A stretch of DNA of 64,000 nt. Origin: Macrotrachela quadricornifera (Eukaryota > Rotifera > Eurotatoria > Philodinida > Philodinidae). The notes under the pieces were generated by a model, which saw only the letters and a list, made by a program, of their open reading frames with translations, was not told the origin of the DNA and ran no database searches. This document shows positions 10,045 through 21,734 of this stretch, in pieces; the first letter of the stretch is position 1, and each line of letters starts with the position of its first letter. The stretch is from NCBI GenBank assembly GCA_022393335.1, contig JAJEKB010021580.1:150651-214650 (forward strand), read 5' to 3'. A program made the translations under genes and the position numbers.

Positions 10045-13000
10045 CTGTGTGGAATGTTAAGAAGTTAAAATAATCAAAAATTGATAAATGAATATCTTAA
10101 CTGAACGTTTATTATGAAAAGTGATTTAGCACTCAGGTATATCATAAAGTTTGAATGCATCTATTTTGTATATTACCTTCAGAAAAGAGAGAGGGATATA
10201 TGTCATTGCGATGGATGTGCAATTTCTCATATTTCGATTAGTTCATATATGTTTAGCTTGAAAATTGAAATCAAGTATTCAATTATTGAACACTTGATGA
10301 AGCTGAAGAGCACTCTGAGGGGATGCAGTATAGTGTGGTTGAAAAGAATATCCTGAAATAGTGCATAGAGGTGTAAGTGGAAAGCAATACTTGAATAGTT
10401 ACATTCAATTTTCAAGTTTAATGGTACTGAAAATTTGTATATTATAGTGAGCTATAAATCCTAAATGTTTTAGCCGATTTGAAACTACTCAATGGAAATG
10501 TGGTAGAGAAAAACAATTATTGTACACTGAGTGTCCTAGAACGATGTATTTCTACTTTAAAAAAGTAAAAATTGTATTACGAAATCTGAGATCAGTTCGA
10601 TATAGTTTTATCCGAAGTATTGCATTGATATCATGCTACGCTCTTTTCGCTTTGTTACACGATTTACACATAGGGCTCAGCAACGGAGTAATCACTAGGC
10701 TCTGATGCTTATTTATACAATTTATGGTTTTCAACAATGTATACATCTTTCGGAAGTATATTGTGCCATCCTGAGTCAAAAGAGAAAGTAGTCGTTTCAA
10801 AACATAATATATCACAAATATAAGATTTGTATAATTTATTTCTATATTAATTAACAGATTTTTAGTTCGCTTTATATATTTTCTTATACGACATATCTTT
10901 TATTAATCACATATGATACTTACAGATGGATTAGTTTCGTCAGACATCGATGAAATATGCTGAAATATATGTATCGCGTTCAATTATATATTTGCTTTTT
11001 TTCTATATGTGTAGCTTCACTTTTTTCTTTTATAAACGTAGTTATAAGTATACAGTAGTATTTTTTTGGTTGAATGATTAGTTATATATGTAAGAAATGC
11101 AAATGCATGAATATAATGATAAAATATGAAAGAATCACAATAACGGCTATGATTTGTCTCTTTCTATTGATTTTATTGCTCGCATGGTATGATACAATAT
11201 GAATATGAATAAGAAGCGTATTTGTTTTTGTTCTTCTCGAGCAAAGTTCGAATAAAAATGAATAATTAGTTTATTTCATGATACTCGTATTCATTTATTT
11301 TGTATTGAAAATGTCGTTTATCATCTAAGAGAGGATCCTCAAAATTACCACTTACGAGGCATTGCATGAAAGATACGACCAAAACATAGACCACGTGTTC
11401 AATCAATATCACGAATTCCAATGAAACTTTGTTTCTATATAGCGTCAACTGAGGTGAGAAAACGCCTAAAATTTCAGCTCCTAAAACTGTTGTATTCTTG
11501 AAATATTCCAATCATAATAGAGACACCGTCATCCTTAAAAATGGTCAAAATCAATGTAGCATCTATACATTGTAAATTTTGAAACTATTCAACAGTGATG
11601 TTTTTAACCTTGAAGTTTTGTGCATACATACTGGCATATTCAAAATAGGTTTTCAGCATGTTAGACGATATTCATATGTCCAAGATATATATATGGGAAA
11701 TAACGAAGTTGACTCTTGAGTTTCATATCCTGAAACGACAGAAATAAGCGTGACTTCGAAATTTATGCAATTCTTTTTCAGCCAAATAAAATAACATGAT
11801 TGAAGAACTAATTTTCAATTAAAAAAAATTTTCGCTCTCAAGGGGTTAAAATTTTTGGAGAAGTTTATTTTTACTACAGACAAAAGGAAAAATGAATTAG
11901 TCTAATTCAGAGTTTCTCAAGAACGGTTGGACGAAAATTTTTAAAACTCTCAGAGTAGATAGAACTTGATGAGTAGAGCAAAAGTCGCCATAGACATAAA
12001 ATTCCCAGATGCCTCATTTTAGATGTTTTTGGATTTCCAAGACTCTAAAATAACCAAAATTTCCTCCCTCCGTAAAACTCGAGACTTCATTATTTTGAGC
12101 TGAAACTTTTCGTGTAGCAGCTAGTGACTAATTGGCAAAAACCTTGGATTTTGTAAAATCTGCTAAATTTTAAAGAAACAAGATTTCAAAGAAAGAAACA
12201 AACACACACCTCAATTTGGCAGAAGTATTTGTAGAAAAATTTTCAGCTCGCTTCGGCGAGCCATTTTTGAGAAATATACAAAACTAAAAAAAAATAAAAA
12301 CGATTTCTTTTCAGGTTGAAATATTGTAGATGTTGTCTTGTTATGCATACAAAAAAACACCTTTCTTAAAATATTCGACTATTTCAATAATGAAGAAAGG
12401 AGATTTTATTCGAAATATCGCTTTTTCAGGAGCTGCGCGGCGGGAGAAATTTACGAATTTTATTGCATGGCAAGATCACATTTGGATACACATATAAAAA
12501 TAAAAATCAGCAAAAAATTTTTCAACTTGGGAAAAAGAGATCTCTTAAAACAACCATGTATGTAATTTCATTCACTGTTAATAAAAATATTACGATATCA
12601 TCAATTTCTTTGTTTACTATGTTTTTCTGTAATCAAATTTTGTTTGTTTTAAGATAGAATGTGAAACTTCAATGAATCTCAACCGCATTATATGTTTACA
12701 TCAGAAAGAAATATTCAACTGTTTATCTAAAAACGATTCATATACATTTAAACAATTTTTTATTTAAATTCTGTCTTGAGCACAATTAATTCATATACAA
12801 TATTAATGATTAATGATTCGAACTATGATGGATTGTTTCATATATAATAATGATGCTAATAAAAGTACTTTGTTAGATTTCGATTATCTAATTGAATGTA
12901 ACATATGATATATTTTATTGTTTTTTTTTTCTCTCGATGAAAAAGACAAGATGAATACTCGAATAGAATTTCTATTGATAAGATTGTCTGATATATCTCG

Positions 13001-13203
13001 TTAAACGAAGCTTCCAGTAAAAGTAAATATTTTTGTTTTCTTTCTTTATAATTAAATAAATAATAAGAAATTCTTATATTGAATTATTCATTTGCCTTTC
13101 ATTGCTTGGAGTTATTTGAGTATAATATTCTTTCCAAGTATAAATACAATATCGATTTTATTTATATTAAGAAAAATTTTCTCTATCTTTAATAAATCGA
13201 ATT
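10045..13203. other. No gene recognised; one GC hairpin at 12246-12261
   Basis: Long AT-rich stretch. I looked for upstream exons of the LRR gene and saw none. At 12246-12261 there is a perfect GCTCGC-TTCG-GCGAGC hairpin inside sequence (about 11700-12330) that reads like an old dispersed repeat, but I cannot delimit it. Confidence 0.35.
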
Positions 13204-13869
13204 ATGATTGTGGTCTATTTTATAATTTTATTCATTGGTATACATGGAGGTTCGCTTAATATTCCAACATCAATAAATGAAAATACAAATGAAATAGCTT
13301 TACTATTAGAAGAATTTTGGTCATTAAAACCTGCTGCATTTCTCAGTTCGAAACCACTTGCAATATGTCAATTTATAGATAATTGTTGTCAAAAGAAAGA
13401 TCGATCAGAAGCTATATCATTAATGATCACAACATCAAACACCGGTTATAGTAAATCTGAAAATTTTCCTGAAGTTATAAACAAATGTACTGATCCAAAT
13501 AAATTGATTAAAAAAGATCAATTTTGTCCATCATTAAAGCAATTCAGTTCGTTACCATCAGTTCGTGATAGAGAAGATGATGATATAAATCAATTTTATA
13601 ATATAGTGCGTTCTTATGATGGAATGAGCGCAGTTAAATTGTTAATGTATATGATGCAAGAATATTGTAATGATGATGAAGCTCATGCATTTCTATGCTT
13701 GTCCGATAAGAAATTATTACAATCATGTGTTGCTAAAGCTCTTCAGAATATGCCTGATGCTATGAATGACATTGAATATAGTGAAATTATAACGGAAATC
13801 AAACAAACACTCATTGGTATTAATCAACAATTGGTTCAATTTTCTTTCAAGAATACAAATACAAATTAA
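13204..13869 (+). CDS. Secreted Cys-rich protein of unknown family, 221 aa
   Basis: A single-exon frame starts at ATG 13204, preceded by a 5' flank with no competing ATG close by, and ends TAA 13867-13869; several AATAAA-like signals follow at about 13920. Residues 1-14 are strongly hydrophobic (MIVVYFIILFIGIHG), a probable signal peptide. The rest is soluble, with eight cysteines at about 55, 61, 62, 95, 108, 155, 165 and 175, so up to four disulfides, and a predicted helical C-terminal third. I do not recognise the family. No neighbouring gene within 3 kb suggests a role. Extracellular or lumenal location is inferred from the leader. Confidence 0.8.
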   Translation: MIVVYFIILFIGIHGGSLNIPTSINENTNEIALLLEEFWSLKPAAFLSSKPLAICQFIDNCCQKKDRSEAISLMITTSNTGYSKSENFPEVINKCTDPNKLIKKDQFCPSLKQFSSLPSVRDREDDDINQFYNIVRSYDGMSAVKLLMYMMQEYCNDDEAHAFLCLSDKKLLQSCVAKALQNMPDAMNDIEYSEIITEIKQTLIGINQQLVQFSFKNTNTN

Positions 13870-15348
13870 AATTAAAATTTTTTATTTTTCATTTATATTC
13901 GTATATGATTTAATTGAAAAAATAATAAATAAAAATATTTTACTCTGAAAAAATTAACTATCTTCATAGTGTAACTACGAATAAGAATTTGAATTTCGTT
14001 TCAAATGAAAATGTTTCATTACATCTCATAAAATATTTTCCAAAAAAACATCTTATACATAGCATTCTTATTTCGATGATGTTAGCAAAGAAACAAAATT
14101 TCATTCTTTCATATGAATTTAGTTTCATTGTAATCAGTGTATACTTGTGACAAATATATCAATAAACTGAACTTTTTAAAAATATCACTAAAATATATGA
14201 AAAATAACAATAGAATATTTATATTTCAAAATGATCTATTGAGAAAAGTCAATGAAGCGATATGTAATCTTCCATATAGATTTTATTTGAAATGAGACCT
14301 GCACAAATATCAGTATACAATGTATTATAACGTGAATATTACTTGTAGACTATTAGATACTATAATAATATATATGTAAGATGAAGATAATTCAAACTTC
14401 AGATAAAGCTAGTTTAAGTTTCTAATCATGAAAAACTACTTTTTTACCGTCAAAATATGCTTGGTTTCAATCGATAAATTCGAAGAGTTAGTCTATTAAA
14501 TAGTGTGAATATACTAAAAGAACTTTATTTAAAATTTCATAAAGAGATCAATGAAGAAAATATTTATTTCTTTTTATAAAATTATCGAAACATGAATAAT
14601 TTCATTTAATTATAATGCACACAAATATATGAGGAGAAGATATTTTCACATTACACATAATCATCAGGCGTTACCACGAATGTATTTGCATATTCATATT
14701 GAGTAGAAATATAGGGCGTTCCTTATGCTAAGGCATTAATGAAGAAAGAAAAAACGAATGATAGAATAAATATTCTAAGACAAGAAATCAATCAATCGTT
14801 CTCTATTCTTTCTTACCTTCTTTTCTCGCTTATGTTAAATATGATCAACAATTCGTGTACAAATACGAAGGAAAAAATAATTAGTATTTAACGATATGTT
14901 AAATATAGTTAGGTTAATTTATTATAAAATAGAGAAAAAAAGGGACGCTTCATTTTTCTGAAAAATTTCGTTCCTTAAATGTTATAAATGCTATATTTAT
15001 CTTTGCATTGATTCGACAAAGTATAGAATTTAATTGATTCATTTATCACGGATATCATTGCCTTATGACTTTGAGATGGTAGAACATCATTCACTTACAC
15101 AAATTATTTGATTTCTGATGAAAGTATATTTGAAAAAAAAGTAACTTTGAGAATGAACAAAAGTAATTTCATAATATGACGTCAGATACATTGAAATAGT
15201 ATTTCAGAAATTCCTTTACCTTCGCAATATTGTTTCTTTTTGTGAGTGATTCACCGTGCATTACGACATCAATTATCATCCACCATTCACCTACTTCTTC
15301 TTCATGTAGTTACATATAAAGTCATCACACGAACATGCGATTAAATTA
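13870..15348. other. 3' flank of the secreted-protein gene and 5' flank of U4 snRNA
   Basis: AT-rich. The first 60 bp hold polyadenylation-type AATAAA signals. The last 100 bp should contain the snRNA promoter (proximal sequence element expected about 50-70 bp upstream), but I cannot name the motif with confidence. Confidence 0.4.
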
Positions 15349-15479
15349 TGCTTGCGCAGTGGCAATATTCAATTCAATGAGCGGTTTCGCGAGAATGGGT
15401 TATTGCTAATTGCAAACTTTATTTGGTTCGCAACGCAATTCCACTGGAATTGTGAATTTTTGCCGCTTCTTCGGAAGCA
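15349..15479 (+). ncRNA. U4: U4 spliceosomal snRNA
   Basis: The sequence follows U4 from end to end. The 5' part GCTTGCGCAGTGGCAATA matches the U4/U6 stem II strand; CAATGAGCGGTTTCGCGAG is the 5' stem-loop with its 15.5K-binding kink-turn (UGA and GA); TTATTGCTAATTGCAAAC is the stem I region; AATTTTTG at 15455-15462 is the Sm site; and GCTTC-TTCG-GAAGC at 15465-15478 is the 3' terminal hairpin. U4 pairs with U6 and is released during spliceosome activation. The exact 5' end (15347-15350) is uncertain. Length, about 131 nt, is slightly below the vertebrate 141-145 nt. All diagnostic parts are present, so it is probably functional. Confidence 0.93.
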
Positions 15480-16880
15480 TTCAATTCAATGAATGAAAAC
15501 AAACAAACAAATTACTGATCAATAGAGAGAATCTTTTACGAACTATTTATTGATGAATATGAGTATCACATTCGTATGTTATTTTGATAACATTGAAGCA
15601 CAAATGATTCAAGATGATATAGAAAAGAAGTACATAATTCTCTAGATTCATACATTAGTGTGAATATTTACTGAACTCATTCTCATATACATAAATTTAT
15701 TTTAAAAACAATAAAACTTGCATAGTTTCCAACATCTCTCTCTAGTCTTTAAATATTTGATATCACTAGCTTTTCTTTGTGTACTTGTGCGATTTCATTA
15801 TTTTTTATCTATTGAGTTTTACCTGAATAAAAAACGATGTCACTAGTTATTTATTACACTATATTTGTCCCGATTCACCGGAACATATAAAAATAGCTCG
15901 AACATTAAAATATCTTAAATATTCTAGCAGTTATTTTTGTCAAAAACGATTAGAAATATTCGGTTCTATTCGTATAATCTCTTTGTGTTCGATTGAATCA
16001 ATAAAAGGTAGAGAGAAAATAGTGTCATAACACCATTAGCGAGGAATTCTCGAATTTCACCACATGATATTTGTGTTATTTGATCGTTTTTTCTCATCAT
16101 AATCTTCTCTACGATAGAATTCGACAGTATGGCGTAATATAGATAATATTAAAGTAGTTGAAATCATTTTGTTAAAGTGAAAAAAGAATAAAGTTTTACA
16201 AATAGTCAATTTTAAAAGATCATCTTGCAACCTAGCACATTTTTATATTATTCAAGAGCATCACCCATCATGTTAGAATAGTAAGAAACATACATCAAAA
16301 GTGAATGAAAAATAATATCGAAGTAAGAAATGACATATTCTCTTAATATATTTTCTCCTTTCCAACTTTATTATGCTCAAGTTTTGCATTGGTCTACACT
16401 TTACTAAAACTGATCAATTTGTTATAAGAATTTGTTTCTCTTTGTTCCGTCGATTCATTTTGCTATGCTACAGCATATTTGTTATTTTAAAATAAATCAA
16501 TGTTTTTATCTGTCATTTTAGTACTAGAGAAAAACTATATTATAAACAAATGAAAAATTATAAAGCAAAATTCACTTATACATATAGTCTAGTCTAAGAT
16601 CTTGAGTCGCTCTTAATTGAAATAGATTTATCAGCAAAAATAGCTAGAATCTTTCACTCTCTTTATCTCTATCTTCTTTTGGCTTTTTCGTACTTTTTTC
16701 TACTACATCTCGTTTAGAAAAGAGATTAACTATTCAAAAGATGAGATATAGAGGGAGAATGTGTAACTCTGACTCAATTTCTGACAATATTTTTCAACGA
16801 TATAATTTTTATTATGTAATGACAAAATGAAAAATTTCAACCTAGATAAAACGTATTTAACCTATTAGAAAGTAATACAT
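15480..16880. other. No gene recognised
   Basis: AT-rich spacer between the U4 gene and the ZIP pseudogene. I see no exon, RNA gene or delimited repeat. Confidence 0.4.
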
Positions 16881-17486
16881 TTAGACACCTACATAATCAA
16901 GCAAAATCAAACTAAATGCCATTACACACATTCCGAAAAGTATGGAATAAGTAACTTTATCTTTTGTTAAACAAAATTGATGTGCTATAGGAATTAATTC
17001 TTTAATAGAAATCGTTATCATCATACTCACAACCAAGCCAAACATAATTCCATTGATATTGGCATTTAATCCATCACCAGCAATCAACGAACCAATGATT
17101 CCTCCGAAAGGTTCAGCAAGAGCAGATATAAGTGTCCAACGAAAAGCTTTGAGTTTGGATCCTGTAGCAAACAATAGCAATAGCTAATGCCACACCCAAT
17201 TTTGTATCCTTCGTAGCCTCTGTATAAGTTGTAACATGGTTCTTTCATCTTTTCCACTAAGTCCTTCTTGAAATTCGTTCACACTTTCTCCAAAGATTTG
17301 CAGCAATTCAATAAAAATCATCACTCCAGCAGATATTCCAAAAGCAATAGCCAAACTAGATGGATTAGTAAGATGTACTAACTTTTTATTGAAAATTACA
17401 ATTCCACCAATACATATTGATAATCCTGCTGCAATATTCAAACAAAATGCTAATACAACTTTTGTTCCAATTGTATCATTTTCCAT
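16881..17486 (-). pseudogene. ZIP-family zinc transporter (ZupT/ZIP11-like) pseudogene
   Basis: The N-terminal frame (17486 to about 17240) begins MENDTIGTKVVLAFCLNIAA and contains the ZIP signature GLSICIGG...ALAFGISAGVMIF; the C-terminal frame (about 17172-16881) contains FATGSKLKAFRWTLISALAEPFGG and three membrane helices ending LILLDYVGV. Between them the correct family sequence EATKDTKLGVALAIAI appears in a second frame, so there is a frameshift near 17230, and directly after ALAIAI the sequence jumps to FATGS in a third frame. The segment that should lie there, the HNxPEG metal-binding motif of membrane helix 4, is absent from the DNA, and no splice sites could supply it. ZIP proteins move zinc into the cytosol; without this motif transport is not expected. 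The repeated word GCTATTGCTATTG at the joint suggests a deletion by short-repeat slippage. Confidence 0.85.
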
Positions 17487-18125
17487 TATTCTTTACATCT
17501 GCTTAAATTTTAGACTTACTTTCTGGTATTATTGGAAATCGATGGTTTTTTGTATGATTAGCTCTTGCTTACTAAATGATTGATTGGTAGGTTGGATTTT
17601 GCTGTATAATTTAATTCTAATGGGTACCCTCTAAAAAAAAAGAAGATTTGTTACTAAATCTTAGAATTTTAATGATGCTAAAAATACCGAACTTTTCAAG
17701 TTTCGTAAAATGAGAGTAGTGTCTCATTTTTCATATGAAATCATTTTATAAAAAGTTTCTTTATTTGACTACTTTCTACATTCACTTTAATATGAGTGGC
17801 CATATACGCATACAAGAAAAAACACGTAAAAGAAGAAACCAAATACGAATATGTCGCAATGGTAAAGTAGGTGAGTCAGAGGTTTTCAAAATATCCCTTC
17901 ATTAACCAAAAAAATATCGGTTCACGCATATTCAATAATAGAAGCAAAAGAAAAGAGAAGAAGAAAGTATATGGTACATATGCAAGCTGAAAAATCAAGG
18001 GATAAGTTTAACAAGAATCAAATTCGCCTATACTTCCTACATGCCACTCAATCTGCTAGTTTCACTATTGCTTCTCAGTGATTAATTAAAAACAAATAAT
18101 TATGCTTGAAAAATCTATATATTGT
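17487..18125. other. 5' flank of the ZIP pseudogene, nothing else recognised
   Basis: AT-rich sequence without a convincing upstream ZIP exon or other gene. Confidence 0.4.
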
Positions 18126-18680
18126 ATTGGATCGGCAACAAAGTTTGTACGTTTTTTTGAAAAATTTCTTTTTATTTTTTAACTTCAAGAATACAATTAG
18201 TTTTCAACAATGTATGCTCCATTATTGTCTGAACGAAACGAATGGTACTCTGTTGGAGCTAAGTCAGGAGAGTAAAATGGATTTGAAAGTGTAATCAATT
18301 CGAATTTCAATAATTTTTCACGTGCCGACTACAATGTAAGATCTGGCGTTGTTAGGCAAAAAATAAATTTTCACTTGATTCTCCTGAAGTTTTTTTTAAT
18401 TCGCCTAGATGTGATTTTACTGCAGTATGAAAGCATTCAAGTCACTCTGTTAATCACGGTGTAGTCATCCTAGAATCTTCTTCGATAAGCTGCTTTAAAA
18501 AATCCATATCCACCTCTGATGGTCTTCCGAAACGAGGTAAATCGTCTAGTTCGAATTTACTGTTTTTGAACCGATGGAACCTATATTGCATTGTGCGGAT
18601 CGAAGGTGTATCCCGGCCCACTGTACCACATATGTTGCTTGTTGTTTCTATTGTTTTATGCTCCAAACAGAATTCATGAA
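18126..18680 (-). pseudogene. Degenerate mariner transposase remnant
   Basis: On the minus strand, 18666-18454 encodes the N-terminal helix-turn-helix region (TMQYRFHRFKNSKFELDD, then LPRFGRPSEVDMDFLKQLIE), typical of mariner transposases. Further down, about 18300-18190, comes the C-terminal catalytic signature YSPDLAPTEYHSFRS. The middle of the protein, including the first two catalytic Asp residues, is missing, and frames are broken. The low-coordinate end ttggatcggcaacaaagttt (about 18127-18146) resembles a mariner terminal repeat; the other terminus was not found. It is an inactive, internally deleted copy. Confidence 0.8.
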
Positions 18681-19258
18681 ACAGAAGTACTGCGGAACTC
18701 TCTATGAGATATATTCATTTCTAATTGGAGATCAACATCCATATCCATAGTTCTGTTGTTTTTTCGAAAAATATTTTTATCCCATTTATATAGTCTTACT
18801 ATGGAAACTTTTAGAACTTTTTCGACTGTTCAAGGAAATTTGAAATAAATTTCATATATCTTATTATATTTTATATTTTCACATATTGAAAATGTAAGAG
18901 TATATCGAAGCTAACAAAAAAATTAAAAGCAAGTATAATGAACAATATTTATTGCGTAGAGAGAGGAATGTTAATACTTATTTTTTAAAATCATTAGATG
19001 TACTATATTTGAAGCAAACTGAAGAATAATTTAATTGTTGATAGAAGATAACATAATTTTTATTTAAAATAAAACCATCATGCCAAAAAAATCTAGTCTT
19101 TTTTGAATAGAAATAGATTTTTTTTATTTGTATTATCCAAATAATATGGTAATCTGTAAAAATATAATTTTTTACTTAGATGGTGACATAAAACGCTTTG
19201 AGTGAAACTGTATTACATAGCATTTTAGAATGATTATGAACATGTAAAAGTTTATAAT
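18681..19258. other. No gene recognised
   Basis: AT-rich spacer between mariner and piggyBac-like remnants; no feature seen. Confidence 0.4.
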
Positions 19259-19262
19259 TTAA

Positions 19263-19859
19263 CCCTTTGGTTACGGGTTTCTTTTTAAAGATGAGTCTTT
19301 TATTTTTCGTTCTAAAACAGTCTGCAATAATCTTTATTAGTATATAGGAGTATTCAGAAGTGTTTTAAAGTATGATAATTCATCGCTATCTATATCTGAT
19401 GAATTAATTTCATTAATTTCCATATCATGTGGATCATTAGTTGTACAAGTCGCCATATTGAGCAAAGAGTTTTACGTGATAGATGAATAATAAAATGTTT
19501 ATGTGAAAATACGTGTAGAATAACTAGAATTTATTTCGCTTGCGTGAGAATATATCCAAAGATATAAGATGTTTCTGGCATAGAATCGAAGTTTTATTTG
19601 TACGAGAGAATACATTGAAACAGAAAAGAAAGACAATATACCAGAATTCACTAGAGCTAGGTAGAGTGTAAGAAACAAGCATGTCAGAATGCAAGAGAGA
19701 GCATATACACACATAGCAATGCGGGATGATGACGCAATAATGTTGCCAAGATAAGAGAAAAAGAGAGGATTCTTTTTGATAGAATCTAAATGATATTATA
19801 ATGATGATAATATCTGCAAAACTTCAAATACCATATATGGGTGATCCGTAATCAAAGAG
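19263..19859. mobile_element. piggyBac-like non-autonomous element, 597 bp
   Basis: TTAA flanks both ends (19259-19262, 19860-19863), and the termini CCCTTTGGTTACGG / CCGTAATCAAAGAG are inverted with two mismatches. On the minus strand a 39-codon frame from ATG 19456 (MATCTTNDPHDMEINEINSS, then an acidic stretch to a stop) resembles the acidic N-terminus with which piggyBac transposases usually begin, so the element may be an internally deleted copy keeping the start of its transposase. That last point is inference. Confidence 0.72.
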
Positions 19860-19863
19860 TTAA

Positions 19864-20213
19864 TTATCTAGTGCAATGGTCTAAACGATGGGAAAGTAAT
19901 ACATTGCAAGCATGTCCTAGACGAGTCTCTTGCAATAAAAGACTAGACCATGTACGTATAATGTTGCCCGTCAATCATGTGATTTAAACAGGACTTTATA
20001 ACGGCCAAAACTCTCGAACTAGTCATATCATAATCAAAATTAAGACAAAGACTAGATAATGACGAGTCGACATGATTAGAAAATAGATGAATACTGTAGG
20101 ATGTTAAAGTGTCACTCTCACTGTTTTTAGTATAATCAAAGTATGAGCGCACATATTATGCATATAATCAAGAAGCATTGTTCAGTTTTTTTCAATTCAG
20201 CAAATAATCTACT
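19864..20213. other. 3' flank of GH76 gene
   Basis: AT-rich; contains a short inverted pair (atggtctaaac / agactagaccat at about 19876 and 19940) and presumably the polyadenylation region of the GH76 gene. Confidence 0.35.
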
Positions 20214-21734
20214 CTAGACTAGTTTTAAAAAACAGCCTGATACAGGTAATTTATTTGTCTGTGTCACAGTTTGAGCAGTACCATTTTCATAAGACCATCC
20301 TGGAGGTGTTTGATGCTGATCAGATAATGTTCGTATGCGACAATATTCAATACCATTACAACCTAACTGATAATCATATGCCACGGCACCCTTATCTTGT
20401 TCTGCTGTTGTACGACATACAGTTTCATTAACATTCATTTTATTAAAATTTGGCATACTAGCATTTTTATCATCCATGCAATTACCCAAACCTAACAATG
20501 TCCAATTTGATGATGATGATGATATACTTGATAGTGGATTAGTTTTCGCAACTGATATGAATAAATCCCATGCAGCTGATGTTGATGATGTGTCGCGTGA
20601 TGAGTCACAACTGTTGGTAGATTGATTGCTCCAAATCAAACCATATAATCCATCAAGTTCACAACGTTTTGATGTCCAAACAGATTCGGCATTCTGTTGT
20701 AAGAATGAACGATAGTGTTGTATATGAGCTGCATCTGTAAGGTATGGTATCAGATAAGCTAAATGACGAACAAAGATGCCTTTGAATAGTTTTTGATCAT
20801 TGTCACAATTTGGTTCACATGGTTCTTTTAATATTCCATCGGAGTAGATTAACCGTTGTATCGTAGCATCTGCTATTTTTTGTGCAATATCAAGCAAACT
20901 GGCGTTGCGTGTTGCATTGTAGAGTAATGCTAAACCTGATAAAATAACACCTTGATTATAAGTCCAAGTAGTTTGATTATTATTGGCACAGGATGAACTA
21001 CAAACAGAAAAGATAGAAAAAGCAGAGTTTTTAACCATCTCCTATGAAATTCATAACATGACTATCATACTCTTTTCAGAAAACTCATACCTCAATCCAT
21101 CATTAATCAAATAATCACCATTGATCATTCCACTTGCTTCAAACCATTGCCATTCTTTTAGAGCCCAGTCAAGATAATATGTTGGAGGTCGTGCCAGTAA
21201 TGACGCATACGGATGCAAACGCATACTACTTACTAGAAACAATTCGTTAGTGATTGCGTTTTTATAAGTATTTTTTGGGCACCACTGGATACCTCCTTTG
21301 CAAATACTATCATTCCATGCATTGACAACGATGAAGTCATGAATGTTGGCAGCCCGATACAAATAATTGATATTTGGTTCAACACTATATGCTTGAAGCC
21401 AACCTAATAACCACCATTGGTGATCATCGAAACAGTCGCCGCCGATGAACATATCGGTATTTATAAATGTTTGATGAAAAACATATTTTAGTGGTGAATC
21501 GGATAAAAACACAAAGTTGGCCAATGTTTCCAATGTGTTTCCCGATTGCCATCTTAGTTCATTCTTCCATAATCCAGAGATGTTTTGATATTCACAGACA
21601 ACTACCCTTGATGCCGTTATATCAGCCCAGTTAAGGGCTTCATTTGTTGATAGACTGCTCTTGATCTTCGTTGTAACAATGAATGGTAATAATACAGTCA
21701 CCCAAATGATAGTAAATCGCAGAGACCACAACAT
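20214..21734 (-). CDS. Glycoside hydrolase family 76 (alpha-1,6-mannanase-like), secreted, 475 aa
   Basis: Exon 1 is 21734-21091 and exon 2 20997-20214; the 93-bp intron has GTATGAG donor and TTTGTAG acceptor, and joining gives INDGLSSSCANNNQTTWTYN, which restores the conserved GH76 motif WTYNQG. Residues 1-21 are a signal peptide. The catalytic pair of GH76 is visible as Asp103-Asp104 in CFDDHQWWLLGW. Many cysteines and NxS/T sites fit an extracellular glycoprotein. The family hydrolyses alpha-1,6-mannan in fungal and yeast walls, so a digestive or antifungal role is plausible. GH76 is chiefly bacterial and fungal, and bdelloids are known for acquired carbohydrate enzymes; acquisition by horizontal transfer is likely but not shown here. 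The intron indicates a domesticated, expressed eukaryotic gene. No inactivating change seen. Confidence 0.9.
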
